Assembly (NCBI RefSeq): GCF_038595065.1
Contig: NZ_CP152003.1
Location: forward strand, 3,638,001 to 3,702,000
From: Sutcliffiella sp. FSL R7-0096
GTDB lineage: Bacteria > Bacillota > Bacilli > Bacillales > Bacillaceae_I
DNA length: 64,000 bases
Direction of reading: 5' to 3'
Shown in pieces: positions 56,554 to 64,000 of this stretch. The notes under the pieces are model-generated. The model did not search any database and was not told the origin of the DNA. It saw only the letters and a list, made by a program, of their open reading frames with translations. Within the stretch, counting starts at the first letter, position 1. Every line of letters starts with the position of its first letter. A program made the position numbers and the translations under genes.

Positions 56554-56699
56554 GGTTTACTCCTGTTGATTTCCGTTCCAGGCGTTCGCTTATCCTTTGG
56601 GCGGTGCCTGAGCTTCCTCACAACGCTTCAGGGGTCTCAACCTACCGCTACCTCCCGCACGGGTCTCACGGGTTGCACTTCTATCAACAGGTAAATTAC
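56554..56699 (+). repeat. Palindromic intergenic element, copy 11
   Basis: Arms GTTTAC / GTAAAT and CTGTTGAT / ATCAACAG, then core words CTTATCCTTTGGGCGG, TGAGCTTCCTC, GGGGTCTCAA, CTCCCGCACGGGTC. Diverged core, so perhaps older. GCGG pairs with CCGC. It lies in the gap between tpx and ytxK. Confidence 0.8.
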
Positions 56700-56769
56700 T
56701 TCAACAAGAGAGATCCTACTTATTTTTCGCCAAAATTTCAGTATTCCTATTTTACATGGAGATGGACCA

Positions 56770-56803
56770 AAAATAAAGCAGACTGCTATTATCACAGTCT
56801 GCT
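56770..56803 (-). terminator. Terminator of tpx
   Basis: Stem AGCAGACTG / CAGTCTGCT followed by TTATTTTTGG on the minus strand. Confidence 0.8.
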
Positions 56804-56833
56804 CGTCTTGGTGCATTGGTTTTGAGTAAGGAA

Positions 56834-57334
56834 TTATTCTGCAGTTTTTACTGCTTCGATTGCCGCCTCATAATTAGGGTGGTCCGTACCTTCCCCAACA
56901 TATTCAACGTATGTCACTTTGTCATTGGAGTCCACAACAAACGTGGAGCGGGCAAGAAGGCGTAGCTCTTGCATCAATACGCCGTAAGCTTCACCAAAAG
57001 AAGCATCACGGTGGTCAGATACTACTTCCACATTGTCAAGTCCGCTAGCTGCACACCAACGTTTTTGCGCAAAAGGCAAGTCCATGCTGACTGTAATTAC
57101 TTTTACATTATCAAGCTTAGCTGCCTCTTCGTTGAATTTGCGAGTTTGTTGATCGCATACTCCTGTATCGATGGAAGGTACTACGCTGATCAATTTCTTG
57201 AAGCCTTTGTAGTTTTCCAATGTTACTGGAGATAGGTCATTTGCAAGAACGGAGAAGTTTGGAGCCTGGTCTCCCACTTTCACTTCACTTCCGACTAATG
57301 TCATTTGGTTCCCTTTGAATGTTACGTTTGCCAT
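56834..57334 (-). CDS. tpx: Thiol peroxidase
   Basis: A 166-residue atypical 2-Cys peroxiredoxin that reduces peroxides with thioredoxin. Peroxidatic C60 in [16 protein letters not shown], resolving C94 in [10 protein letters not shown] in [13 protein letters not shown] at 57332-57334 follows GAGGAGGGAAATTATC; the upstream codons fall in the promoter region. Position between ytfJ and ytxK as in B. subtilis. Confidence 0.97.
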   Translation of the reverse strand: MANVTFKGNQMTLVGSEVKVGDQAPNFSVLANDLSPVTLENYKGFKKLISVVPSIDTGVCDQQTRKFNEEAAKLDNVKVITVSMDLPFAQKRWCAASGLDNVEVVSDHRDASFGEAYGVLMQELRLLARSTFVVDSNDKVTYVEYVGEGTDHPNYEAAIEAVKTAE

Positions 57335-57477
57335 GATAATTTCCCTCCTCATTAATATATGTACACTTGTTATAATAGCTATGTTTTGGAAGTTTTGCAA
57401 TTAATCAAACTTTATTGTTTCGAAGGATAATCGGTGAAATATTTGGTATCCAAGTTGTTTGTCGAAGTGTGTAGAAT

Positions 57478-57710
57478 TCATGATATATCCCCAATTTTCA
57501 TGATTTCCACCTTTGTTTTCATGTTAAATCCTAAAATTTCATGATATTCCCTTAGTTTTCATGATAAATCCTAAAATTTCATGATATCCCCTTAGTTTTC
57601 ATGATAAATCCTAAAATTTCATGATATCCACCTTAGTTTTCATGATAAATCCTAAAATTTCATGATATATCCCCAAATTTCATGATATATCCCCAAATTT
57701 CATGATATCC
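57478..57710. repeat. Array of TTTCATGATA words, 20-bp period, about 12 units
   Basis: TCATGAT or TCATGTT recurs at 20-21 base steps from about 57478 to 57700. The second half of each unit is one of a few types (AATCCTAAAA, CCCTTAG, ATCCCCAAA). The conserved word is the reverse complement of that in the array at 44461, which lies 13 kb away in the other orientation. It fills the 440-bp gap between ytfJ and tpx. Confidence 0.88.
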
Positions 57711-57745
57711 CCTTAGTAGTTCTTGACCCAAACCACTGCAACCAA

Positions 57746-57772
57746 ACAAAAAAGCCGACTGCAACGCAGCCG
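57746..57772 (-). terminator. Terminator of ytfJ
   Basis: Stem GCCGGCTGC / GCAGTCGGC followed by TTTTTTGTTTGG on the minus strand. Confidence 0.85.
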
Positions 57773-57778
57773 GCAATG

Positions 57779-58261
57779 TTAGAAGTCCAAGTCCTGCTTA
57801 TGGTCATTATAAGATTGACTCGATTGACTTCCTTTGTTTTGTTTATTGTTATTCAACATATGCTGGACCTTTTCAACTGCCTGTGGAGCAAGATCCAACA
57901 GTCTTTCATAGATACTTGTACTTTCATCGAGGTGTAGCATTTTTACCCCATGGGAATTTACAATCAAGAAAGCGATTGGTGTGATGGAAACCCCGCCCCC
58001 ACTACCTCCGCCAAAAGGTAGCTTTTGACCTTGGTTCTGTTGGTTGCCGCCACCTCCATCATGTTTATCTGGACCTGATGAACCACCACCGTGGAACTCA
58101 CTTCCTCCTGCAGCAAATCCGAAGCCAACTTTGGAAACGGTAAGGATGACACTTCCATCCGGGGTTTCTACCGGATCACCGATGATGGTGTTTACATCAA
58201 TCATATCTTTTAAATTTTCCATTGCAGTCGTCATCAGACTCTTAATAGGATGTTCAGACAT
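57779..58261 (-). CDS. ytfJ: GerW/YtfJ family sporulation protein
   Basis: 160 residues: the YtfJ domain with DMIDVNTIIGDPVETPDGSVILTVSKVGFGFAAGGSEF (about 18-55, read in parts), then a low-complexity glycine-rich linker (about 57-85, G/S/D/N) and a conserved strand VSITPIAFLIVNSHGVKMLHLD. B. subtilis GerW (YtfJ) is a spore protein needed for germination with some nutrients. It is normally close to ytfI; the IS element now separates the two by 1.8 kb. Confidence 0.93.
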   Translation of the reverse strand: MSEHPIKSLMTTAMENLKDMIDVNTIIGDPVETPDGSVILTVSKVGFGFAAGGSEFHGGGSSGPDKHDGGGGNQQNQGQKLPFGGGSGGGVSITPIAFLIVNSHGVKMLHLDESTSIYERLLDLAPQAVEKVQHMLNNNKQNKGSQSSQSYNDHKQDLDF

Positions 58262-58386
58262 ATTAATCCTCCCTCTATAAATATTGATATATCAACGGTT
58301 TGACCCGTTGGTGGGATGTCAAAAAAATATTTTTCGACATACTCCCTAACAGATATTAATAAATTTGTGATTCTCTTACATTTGGT

Positions 58387-58486
58387 GGGTACGCTACGCG
58401 GTCACTACTGGGTAATGATGGTAAAGTAGTGATCATTGGATATACGATGCACAATGGATCTCTGCGTAGCTTATGATGACGTACCC
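58387..58486 (-). ncRNA. Candidate bridge RNA region of the IS element
   Basis: A multi-loop fold is visible: GGGTAC (58387-58392) pairs with GTACCC (58481-58486), GCTACGC (58393-58399) with GCGTAGC (58464-58470), and TCACTAC (58402-58408) with GTAGTGA (58426-58432), leaving internal loops. IS110-family elements carry a noncoding bridge RNA whose loops name donor and target DNA. In the IS1111 group it lies at the 3' side of the transposase gene, as here. The strand and ends of the RNA are inferred. Confidence 0.5.
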
Positions 58487-58649
58487 TCCCATGTCTCTGG
58501 GCATCAGTGTGCCTACATTCCTTCGTTCGGTCTAGTCATAAGGCAGAGGCTAGCGAAGCTCCTTTAGGGACTCGAGGTCGAATGGAAAAAATAGTGCCAG
58601 CTTCTCCGTGTCATCCTGTTGTCTAGGTCTTTAAAGGGGATGCAGGACT

Positions 58650-59927
58650 TTACATAGCCTCTGCGAGACTAGGAATATCCCTCATCATTCGCTTTGCGTC
58701 AAACGCTTTGTGCTTCGTGCTGATTCCATGGAGAACTTTTAAGAGTTTTCCGCATAGGACCACGATGGATTGCTTCTTGCGTAACGGATTATCCTTACGG
58801 TTTGTGTAGTAATCATGGAGCCTTTTAAAAGCTTCATTATGGCGAATCATCGGCATCATCACTCGGAATAGGAGGGAACGAAGCTTTCTTCTGCCCCTTT
58901 TGGAGATTCGCTTTTGTCCTTTGTGCTGGCCGGAGGAATTTTCCCGTAATGTCAATCCCGCGAGTTTGATTAGTTGGCGTGGATCTTCATAGTGAGAAAA
59001 GCTTCCGATTTCAGCTAGTAAATCGACAATCGTGGTATCTCCAAGTCCAGGAACCGTTGAGAGCCATTCGTATTCTACTGATGTTTGGATAAGTTCAACC
59101 AGGTGCTGCGTAATGCTTTCAATCTCTTGTTCTAACTGGTGGTAACGGCGAACGAGTGTGGCAATTTCCATACGGGCCATCTCCCGTCCTTCTGTTACCC
59201 CGATCGAGTCTGAAGCGAGTTCTATCAGTCGTATGGCTTTCGGCCTTTGGGGGGATTTGAGCCCCTCGACCTTACGGTAAAGTGCCAATACTTCATCCGG
59301 TTGTTTCTGATGAAGATCGGCCGGAAATGGTGTGCACTCCAGGACAGCCATTGCCATCTTTCCGAATGTCGGAAAGACCTGGGTGAACTCAGGAAAATAG
59401 CGATCCAGCCAGCGAATGACCATGTTTTTGACGGCACCCAGTTCCTCTGTCAACTTGCTTCTGAACGTTGAACCCACACGGAGTTCAGCCTCCACATCCT
59501 TTAGGATACGAGGATAACTGAAGCGTCCATCTTTAATCAGGCGAGCGATAACTAACGCATCTTTACGGTCATGTTTGGTTGGCAAGTTGTCATCCAATTC
59601 TTTTGACCGCTTAACGTGCATAGGATTGGTCATCACCAGGGGAATGCCTCGTTCCTCAAGGAAATAGGCTAGATTAAGCCAGTAATGGCCGGTAGGTTCA
59701 ATCCCGACAATGACCTCCGTCTTTTCGTATTCTTTCATGGCAGCCAAAATACGCTCGTAAAAACGATCAAAACCGTCGCTAGACTGTAATACCGAAAAAG
59801 ATTTTTGAAGCACACGCCCACGGTCATCGACAAAGCAGGCGAAGTGTTTCCGCTTTGCAATATCGATTCCGACTACAAGTGTATTTTCGGTGACTTGATT
59901 TATCTTCTGATTTTGTTTAAAATCCAT
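58650..59927 (-). CDS. IS110 family transposase (DEDD recombinase)
   Basis: 425 residues. The N-terminal RuvC-like domain shows the DEDD set: D22 in GIDIAKRKH, E77 in IEPTGHYW, D120 and D123 in KHDRKDA. The C-terminal Transposase_20 domain has STVPGLGDTT and GLTLRENSSGQHKGQKRISKRGRRKLR (read in parts), with S331/S332 as the candidate nucleophile. Complete and undisturbed, so it may be active. It starts with ATG behind AAGGAGG. It is read in the same direction as its host genes. Confidence 0.95.
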   Translation of the reverse strand: MDFKQNQKINQVTENTLVVGIDIAKRKHFACFVDDRGRVLQKSFSVLQSSDGFDRFYERILAAMKEYEKTEVIVGIEPTGHYWLNLAYFLEERGIPLVMTNPMHVKRSKELDDNLPTKHDRKDALVIARLIKDGRFSYPRILKDVEAELRVGSTFRSKLTEELGAVKNMVIRWLDRYFPEFTQVFPTFGKMAMAVLECTPFPADLHQKQPDEVLALYRKVEGLKSPQRPKAIRLIELASDSIGVTEGREMARMEIATLVRRYHQLEQEIESITQHLVELIQTSVEYEWLSTVPGLGDTTIVDLLAEIGSFSHYEDPRQLIKLAGLTLRENSSGQHKGQKRISKRGRRKLRSLLFRVMMPMIRHNEAFKRLHDYYTNRKDNPLRKKQSIVVLCGKLLKVLHGISTKHKAFDAKRMMRDIPSLAEAM

Positions 59928-60060
59928 GTTGGAGTCCTCCTTGGTTACCTAAGTTAGGGGTCAATTCGGTGCACGATTTGACACCCCGTATCATACCAAG
60001 AGGGCTCTTTTTTGTTCAAGTCCCCGAAAATCCTTCTAACAGGAATGCTCCTTTATTCTT

Positions 60061-60765
60061 TTACATGGATTCGTGCTTATCCTCTTTGGACAACAAGGAT
60101 AACGGGCGGGTTTTGAATTTTGGTCTGCCGCCCTTCCAATATTTAACGATTCTTATACCTGCCAACATAGCATGCCCGATTCGAAATCGAAACATACACT
60201 TTATTAGAGTTTGGGATACAGTTTGTTGGAAGTAGGGTGTGATGGAAAGAATCGGATGAGCCTTAAAGGCGGTGTAGTCACTTAAAATACCAACAACTCC
60301 CCCTTTAATCGACCAACCAACTCCTACAATCATTCCAGTGTGCGCAGCATCCCCTAATCCAATATTGCTATGCCATTCCAACTGTTTTACTTCCATTCTT
60401 GCCATCATTCTGCGAACTATTTCATGCATGCCCACAACATGTCGAACAAGTTCATACGTATCTTGAAAGCTCTGCCAAATCTCTTTAGGAGAGAAGTTTT
60501 TCTCCTTCTTTTTCCCCTGGGACGTATCTCCTGCTCCCATCTTGGTTTTTTCCTCGACGTGGATAGATGCGGTGTCCGTGTCCACGCTAATCAGTGGCAC
60601 GTCAATGGTATACCGCAACAATCCAAACCATGCACTCAGTTTCACTGTCATCTGATCATCGTTGTCCAGCTGATGATGGAAATAAAATTGAATGGTAATC
60701 CTTGTGACAAGAACCACAATCAAGAGAATAAGTATGATGGCTACGATAATACTGGTCCAAATCAC
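60061..60765 (-). CDS. ytfI: DUF2953 membrane-anchored protein (YtfI)
   Basis: 234 residues: one N-terminal membrane helix (about 3-24, rich in I, L, V), then a soluble domain with WFGLLRYTIDVPLI and the DUF2953 block EWHSNIGLGDAAHTGMIVGVGWSIKG (about 137-162, read in parts). Function unknown; it is associated with the ytfJ locus in sporulating bacilli. GTG at 60763-60765 is favoured; the frame open to 60831 overlaps the yteJ terminator. The IS element lies directly downstream. Confidence 0.88.
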   Translation of the reverse strand: MIWTSIIVAIILILLIVVLVTRITIQFYFHHQLDNDDQMTVKLSAWFGLLRYTIDVPLISVDTDTASIHVEEKTKMGAGDTSQGKKKEKNFSPKEIWQSFQDTYELVRHVVGMHEIVRRMMARMEVKQLEWHSNIGLGDAAHTGMIVGVGWSIKGGVVGILSDYTAFKAHPILSITPYFQQTVSQTLIKCMFRFRIGHAMLAGIRIVKYWKGGRPKFKTRPLSLLSKEDKHESM

Positions 60766-60816
60766 GTTTTCACAACCTTTCTTCCCTCTTCCATTATCTC
60801 CGAGCAGAAAAAAAAT

Positions 60817-60850
60817 AAACCTGCGGACCATTTGCGGTCCGCAGGTTTTA
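60817..60850 (-). terminator. Terminator of yteJ
   Basis: Stem AAACCTGCGGACC / GGTCCGCAGGTTT followed by ATTTTTTTTC on the minus strand. Confidence 0.88.
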
Positions 60851-60854
60851 TTCC

Positions 60855-61439
60855 TTAATTCTCATGTATGACAGTAGTGTCTGCGATAAAGTCGTGCACT
60901 CCCTGTTTTTTGCTCGTAAAAGCGGCAACAAGAAAAACGATATACGTTAATGGGAAATAGAACAAGGCAATGTAACGCCCTACTCCTTCCCTGAACAAAA
61001 TACTTTTCCATGACAAATGGTCATGCTTCAAGTCTATTACTTTCAACCCAAACACCATTTTGCCCAGTGTTTGTTTGAAATATTTCGTCATTAAAATGAA
61101 GTATCCATACAAAATGATAGTTGTAGCGATTGATGCCGGTGAAAATATGAAACTCTGGCTCTCTGGTATGCCCAATAACCTAAATAACGGAAATACCACA
61201 ATCGCACCTATGCTCCATACAATCAATAAATCTAATAGGAACGCCCATAACCTCATCCAGAATCCTGCATAACGGTAAGTAGGAACCCCAGCCCTATCAG
61301 ATGCCGCCAGGATGTGGTCTCCTTCTGTTTCCAATGATGTTCTGCTTTCCACTAATCTAGATTCTTCATGGGGTAGAAGTGCATCTTCCTGCTCTATTTT
61401 CTCGTAATCACTTTCTTTATTCGGCTCTTCTCTCATCAT
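60855..61439 (-). CDS. yteJ: RDD family membrane protein (YteJ)
   Basis: 194 residues: an acidic cytoplasmic N-terminus (about 1-55), then the RDD domain YAGFWMRLWAFLLDLLIVWS with arginine and aspartates in the first membrane helix, a second and third helix near 75-125, and QTLGKMVFGLKVI. Start ATG behind GGAGG; a second ATG one codon later is equally possible. It follows sppA by ten bases, so sppA-yteJ is an operon. In B. subtilis YteJ works with SppA and modulates it. Confidence 0.92.
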   Translation of the reverse strand: MMREEPNKESDYEKIEQEDALLPHEESRLVESRTSLETEGDHILAASDRAGVPTYRYAGFWMRLWAFLLDLLIVWSIGAIVVFPLFRLLGIPESQSFIFSPASIATTIILYGYFILMTKYFKQTLGKMVFGLKVIDLKHDHLSWKSILFREGVGRYIALFYFPLTYIVFLVAAFTSKKQGVHDFIADTTVIHEN

Positions 61440-61448
61440 ATTCCCCTC

Positions 61449-62459
61449 CTACTCTGCATACAAGTACATCAGTCTTGGAGAATTAGGTTGATTGATCAGT
61501 CTTGCTAACATCTGCATCTCTGACTCTGGCTTTAATAAGGATTGAACATTCATACTGAATAAAGAGCCCCATCCGAGGTTTTCTGTATATTGAACCACCT
61601 GGACATTCCCCATATCATTGTCATTCTTCATCGCATCGATGACATCCTCAAAGTAGCCAAGCTCATCCACAATATTAATGTCCTTTGCCTGTTTCCCATC
61701 ATAGATTCTTCCGTCTGCGAAGTTACGTACTTCCGCCTCGCTCATCCCTCTTCCTTCAGCAATAACCTCCACAAACTGGTTATACATATTGTCTACCATG
61801 GATTGAAGGATTTCGCGTTCCTCTTCTGACATATCCTTTGTCGGGGACATGATGTCTTTATATGGACCGCTTTTGATGGTTTCAAATTTCACTCCATAGT
61901 TCTCAGCAAGCTCTTTATAATTGATTCCCTGCATAATGACTCCAATGGAACCAGTAATCGTTTCACGTGATGCAAAGATTTTGTCAGCAGGAGCAGCTAT
62001 ATAATACCCTCCTGAAGCAGCCATCGTGCCCATGGAAATATAGATTGGCTTTTCTGTTTCTTCCTTGATTTCCACCAATCGCTTATGTATCTCTGCACTC
62101 TCTGACACTCCGCCACCTGGGGAATTCACTCGGACAATGATCCCTTGTACGGAATTATCTTCCTTTGCCTGATCTAACATTCTTAAAAACTGACGATGAT
62201 TGTAGCCCGGTGATTGAAAGATGGAAGTAACATCACTTCCGGTATCTTGAATAACACCGTTCACTTCCAAAACAAGTATCTTTCGATTTGGACTTCCATC
62301 CTGAATTATTTCTTCAATAAATTCTGCTTCGCCCCCGAAAATACTGGAAAATGACTCAGATGTGGAGCTTTCGGCTGGCCTTGTCGCTATGCTAGTGATG
62401 ATGGATACAAAAAATAACAATGCCGCTATTCCTAACGCGGCCCAACGCTTTCCGTTCAT
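61449..62459 (-). CDS. sppA: Signal peptide peptidase SppA
   Basis: Membrane-bound serine protease that degrades leftover signal peptides. 336 residues: an N-terminal membrane anchor (about 5-25), then the SppA fold with VNSPGGGVSESAEI, the nucleophile S149 in GTMAASGGYYIAAPADKI and the general base K201 in KSGPYKDIMSP. Short Bacillus form with one domain. ATG at 62457-62459 lies seven bases after GGAGG; the upstream TTG is too close to that site. Confidence 0.95.
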   Translation of the reverse strand: MNGKRWAALGIAALLFFVSIITSIATRPAESSTSESFSSIFGGEAEFIEEIIQDGSPNRKILVLEVNGVIQDTGSDVTSIFQSPGYNHRQFLRMLDQAKEDNSVQGIIVRVNSPGGGVSESAEIHKRLVEIKEETEKPIYISMGTMAASGGYYIAAPADKIFASRETITGSIGVIMQGINYKELAENYGVKFETIKSGPYKDIMSPTKDMSEEEREILQSMVDNMYNQFVEVIAEGRGMSEAEVRNFADGRIYDGKQAKDINIVDELGYFEDVIDAMKNDNDMGNVQVVQYTENLGWGSLFSMNVQSLLKPESEMQMLARLINQPNSPRLMYLYAE

Positions 62460-62639
62460 ATTCAAACCTCCTAGTTGTTCGTACAGTACCTATACGTTAA
62501 ATGGTTTTAAAAAGTTTCATCAAAATGATAAACTTATCACAATATAGAATTGTACTAAAATTCTTTCCAAAAGGGTAATATTTTCTGGATATTTTTTGTT
62601 AGGATTCCAATATTTATTATAATTAAGGAGGAAATAAGG

Positions 62640-63440
62640 ATGACAGAACGCCGTAAAATATTTTTCTTTTATAAAAGAGAAGAAGAATTGGTGGCCAAGG
62701 TTGCAAAGCTTGAGCAATTGGCTGAACAAAATAACTTCGAAATTCTAAATGATTATCAACATGCCAACATCATTGTGGCAGTCGGTGGAGATGGTACATT
62801 CCTGCAGGCGGTACAAAAAACAGGCTTCAAAGAGGACTGCCTCTATGCCGGCATCAATACCGGAGACACGTCTAGCTTCTATTGCGACTTCCATATTGAT
62901 GATACGGATAAGATGGTCGAAGCCATGACCTTTGAGCAAATTGAGGTCAGAAAGTATCCTACCATTGAAGTATCCATTGATGGTGTGTCAAAGTTCCAAT
63001 GTTTGAACGAATGCTCAATCCGATCTGCCATTATCAAAACATTCGCTATTGATGTCTACATAGATGATCTCCACTTTGAAACATTCCGCGGGGATGGGAT
63101 GATCGTATCTACGCCTACAGGCAGTACGGCATATAATAAATCCGTACAAGGGGCCGTCGTTGATCCGATGTTGCCATGCTTTCAAGTGAGTGAGTTGGCA
63201 TCCATCAATAATAACAGTTACAGGACGCTTGGATCGCCATTCATCATGGCCGGTGCAAGAAAACTTACATTGAAAGTGATACAAGACGGCAACGATTATC
63301 CTACAATAGGAATTGATAATGAGGCTCTTAGCATCAAGCATGTCGAGCGTTTGGATATTCAATTGACTGACAGAAAAATTAAGACCGTTAAGCTGAAGGA
63401 TAATTCCTTTTGGGAGAAGGTTAAGAGGACTTTCTTATAG
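62640..63440 (+). CDS. nadK: NAD kinase (YtdI/NadK2 type)
   Basis: Phosphorylates NAD to NADP. 266 residues: VAVGGDGTFLQAV (48-60) with D51, the CLNECSI segment binding nicotinamide (NE motif), and TPTGSTAYNKSVQG. It is divergent from sppA, as ytdI is in B. subtilis; Bacillus species have a second NAD kinase elsewhere. ATG at 62640 follows AAGGAGG. Confidence 0.95.
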   Translation: MTERRKIFFFYKREEELVAKVAKLEQLAEQNNFEILNDYQHANIIVAVGGDGTFLQAVQKTGFKEDCLYAGINTGDTSSFYCDFHIDDTDKMVEAMTFEQIEVRKYPTIEVSIDGVSKFQCLNECSIRSAIIKTFAIDVYIDDLHFETFRGDGMIVSTPTGSTAYNKSVQGAVVDPMLPCFQVSELASINNNSYRTLGSPFIMAGARKLTLKVIQDGNDYPTIGIDNEALSIKHVERLDIQLTDRKIKTVKLKDNSFWEKVKRTFL

Positions 63441-63472
63441 GCTAAAATTCTTGGGGGCTTGACACATTATTG

Positions 63473-63522
63473 GTAATCGGAGGACATTGAAGGTATAAGT
63501 GTCCCCCGGTTACCTTTTTCTT
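63473..63522 (+). terminator. Terminator of the NAD kinase gene
   Basis: GGTAATCGGAGGACA pairs with TGTCCCCCGGTTACC and is followed by TTTTTCTTTTTTAT on the plus strand. Confidence 0.85.
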
Positions 63523-63532
63523 TTTTATAGGC

Positions 63533-63567
63533 TCTTTTTAAAGAATTGTTGCTATTCACCAGTATCA
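63533..63567 (-). repeat. Half copy of the 144-bp element (copy D)
   Basis: GGCTCTTTTTAAAGAATTGT and TGCTATTCACCAGTA match the right end of copy A read in reverse (TACTGGTCAATAGCAACAAT, GAAAAGAGCC). The core units are missing. It lies between the NAD kinase terminator and the amidohydrolase gene. Confidence 0.65.
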
Positions 63568-63568
63568 G

Positions 63569-64000
63569 TCAGTCTTCTCTTATATACATCACCGTGCCGT
63601 CAATAATAGTCATGGTGACATTTGCCTTCAAAATATCTTCTTGTCTTGCTTGGAACAAATCGGTATCAAGGACAGTAAAATCGGCATAATAACCTTTTTC
63701 AATGACGCCTTGTTTATGTTCCTCGGAAATTGCTTGAGCACTTCCCTTTGTAAAGAGTCCTATTGCCTCGTACATGGATAGGCACTGTTCAGCTTGGTAG
63801 ACCGTTTTCTCCGGGTCACCAGGGGTTTGCCTTGTAACAGCAGCGTGGATGCCAAGAAGCGGGTCTACCGGTTCGATAGGCGCATCAGAGCCACCAGCAC
63901 AAATTAATCCTTCGTCCAATAACGTTTTCCAGGCATACGAGTAGTTCAATCTTTCTTCCCCTAAGCGCTCAATAATCCATGGGAAGTCTGTTGCCACAAA
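63569..64000 (-). CDS. Amidohydrolase, YtcJ type (partial, C-terminal part)
   Basis: The last 143 codons of a gene that starts beyond the right edge. Visible: ATDFPWIIERLG, CAGGSDAPIEPVDPLLGIHAAVTR, where D in GSDAP is the last metal ligand of the amidohydrolase barrel, and the closing strand DFTVLDTDLF ... IIDGTVMYI. It resembles the metal-dependent YtcJ family, with an unknown substrate. The length and N-terminus cannot be judged. Confidence 0.85.
   Translation of the reverse strand, partial: FVATDFPWIIERLGEERLNYSYAWKTLLDEGLICAGGSDAPIEPVDPLLGIHAAVTRQTPGDPEKTVYQAEQCLSMYEAIGLFTKGSAQAISEEHKQGVIEKGYYADFTVLDTDLFQARQEDILKANVTMTIIDGTVMYIRED

Larger units (their letters stand above)
58313..59987 (-). 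mobile_element. IS110/IS1111-type insertion sequence
   Basis: Holds one transposase gene and a long noncoding region at its 3' side. Subterminal inverted repeats GGGGTGTCAAA (minus strand, 59977-59987) and GGGATGTCAAA (plus strand, 58313-58323) differ at one base. Such subterminal repeats plus the noncoding region at the 3' end are typical of the IS1111 group. True ends may lie a few bases outside. It is inserted between ytfI and ytfJ. Confidence 0.85.

Noticed and set aside
44461-57710. CRISPR array at 44461 or 57478
   Set aside because: The conserved part is only about 10 bases, spacers are about 10 bases and partly identical, and no cas genes are present.
58262-58649. Remnant of a second gene next to the transposase
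   Set aside because: No frame longer than a few dozen codons with family similarity; the region fits the noncoding end of an IS110/IS1111 element.

Overview
The window is a stretch of a low-to-moderate GC Bacillaceae chromosome. Gene content and order closely follow the thrS-polA-phoPR-citZ-pyk-dnaE-ackA-sppA block of Bacillus subtilis. Sporulation genes (ytxC, ytaF, ytvI, ytrH, ytrI, ytfJ) show a spore former. The genus cannot be fixed from sequence alone. Most genes lie on the minus strand.

Layout, left to right: rpmI (partial) and infC behind an L20-type leader; thrS behind a T-box; ytxC and a lipid kinase; dnaB, nrdR, a small conserved gene, speD and gapB; coaE, ytaF, mutM and polA (replication and repair); hflK-hflC; phoP-phoR; a MaoC-like protein; then the TCA set citZ, icd, mdh. 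Next come the membrane genes ytwI, ytvI, a DUF1002 protein and fxsA, followed by pyk, pfkA, accD-accA, a GntR regulator and the malic enzyme ytsJ, which together form a carbon and malonyl-CoA block. dnaE, ytrH-ytrI, nrnA, ytpI, a NERD-domain gene, ytoI and ytkL follow. The last third holds a peptidase, ald, an SDR enzyme, an NCS1 permease, small conserved genes, an EcsC-family protein, ackA, ytxK, tpx, ytfJ, an IS110/IS1111-type element, ytfI, yteJ, sppA, an NAD kinase and the end of an amidohydrolase gene.

The coding part is mostly conventional; the intergenic DNA is not. (1) Eleven copies plus one fragment of a 125-220 bp palindromic element share conserved core words, while the outer arms differ between copies yet stay complementary within each copy. 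One copy has terminal inverted repeats and a perfect 8-bp target duplication, one is inserted inside another copy, one has the stem of a terminator on both sides, and one lies in the thrS leader. (2) A second 117-144 bp element with GCTCTTTTC/GAAAAGAGC ends occurs three times, plus a half copy. (3) Several gaps hold arrays with a 20-21 bp period, each with its own roughly 10-nt core. (4) The IS110/IS1111 element has a structured noncoding 3' region that could be its bridge RNA. dnaI and ytxB, expected between dnaB and ytxC, are absent from that place.

Several control sites match known regulons: T-box (thrS), an ATT start in infC, two CcpN sites at gapB, cre-like sites at citZ and ackA, and a FapR-like palindrome before accD.
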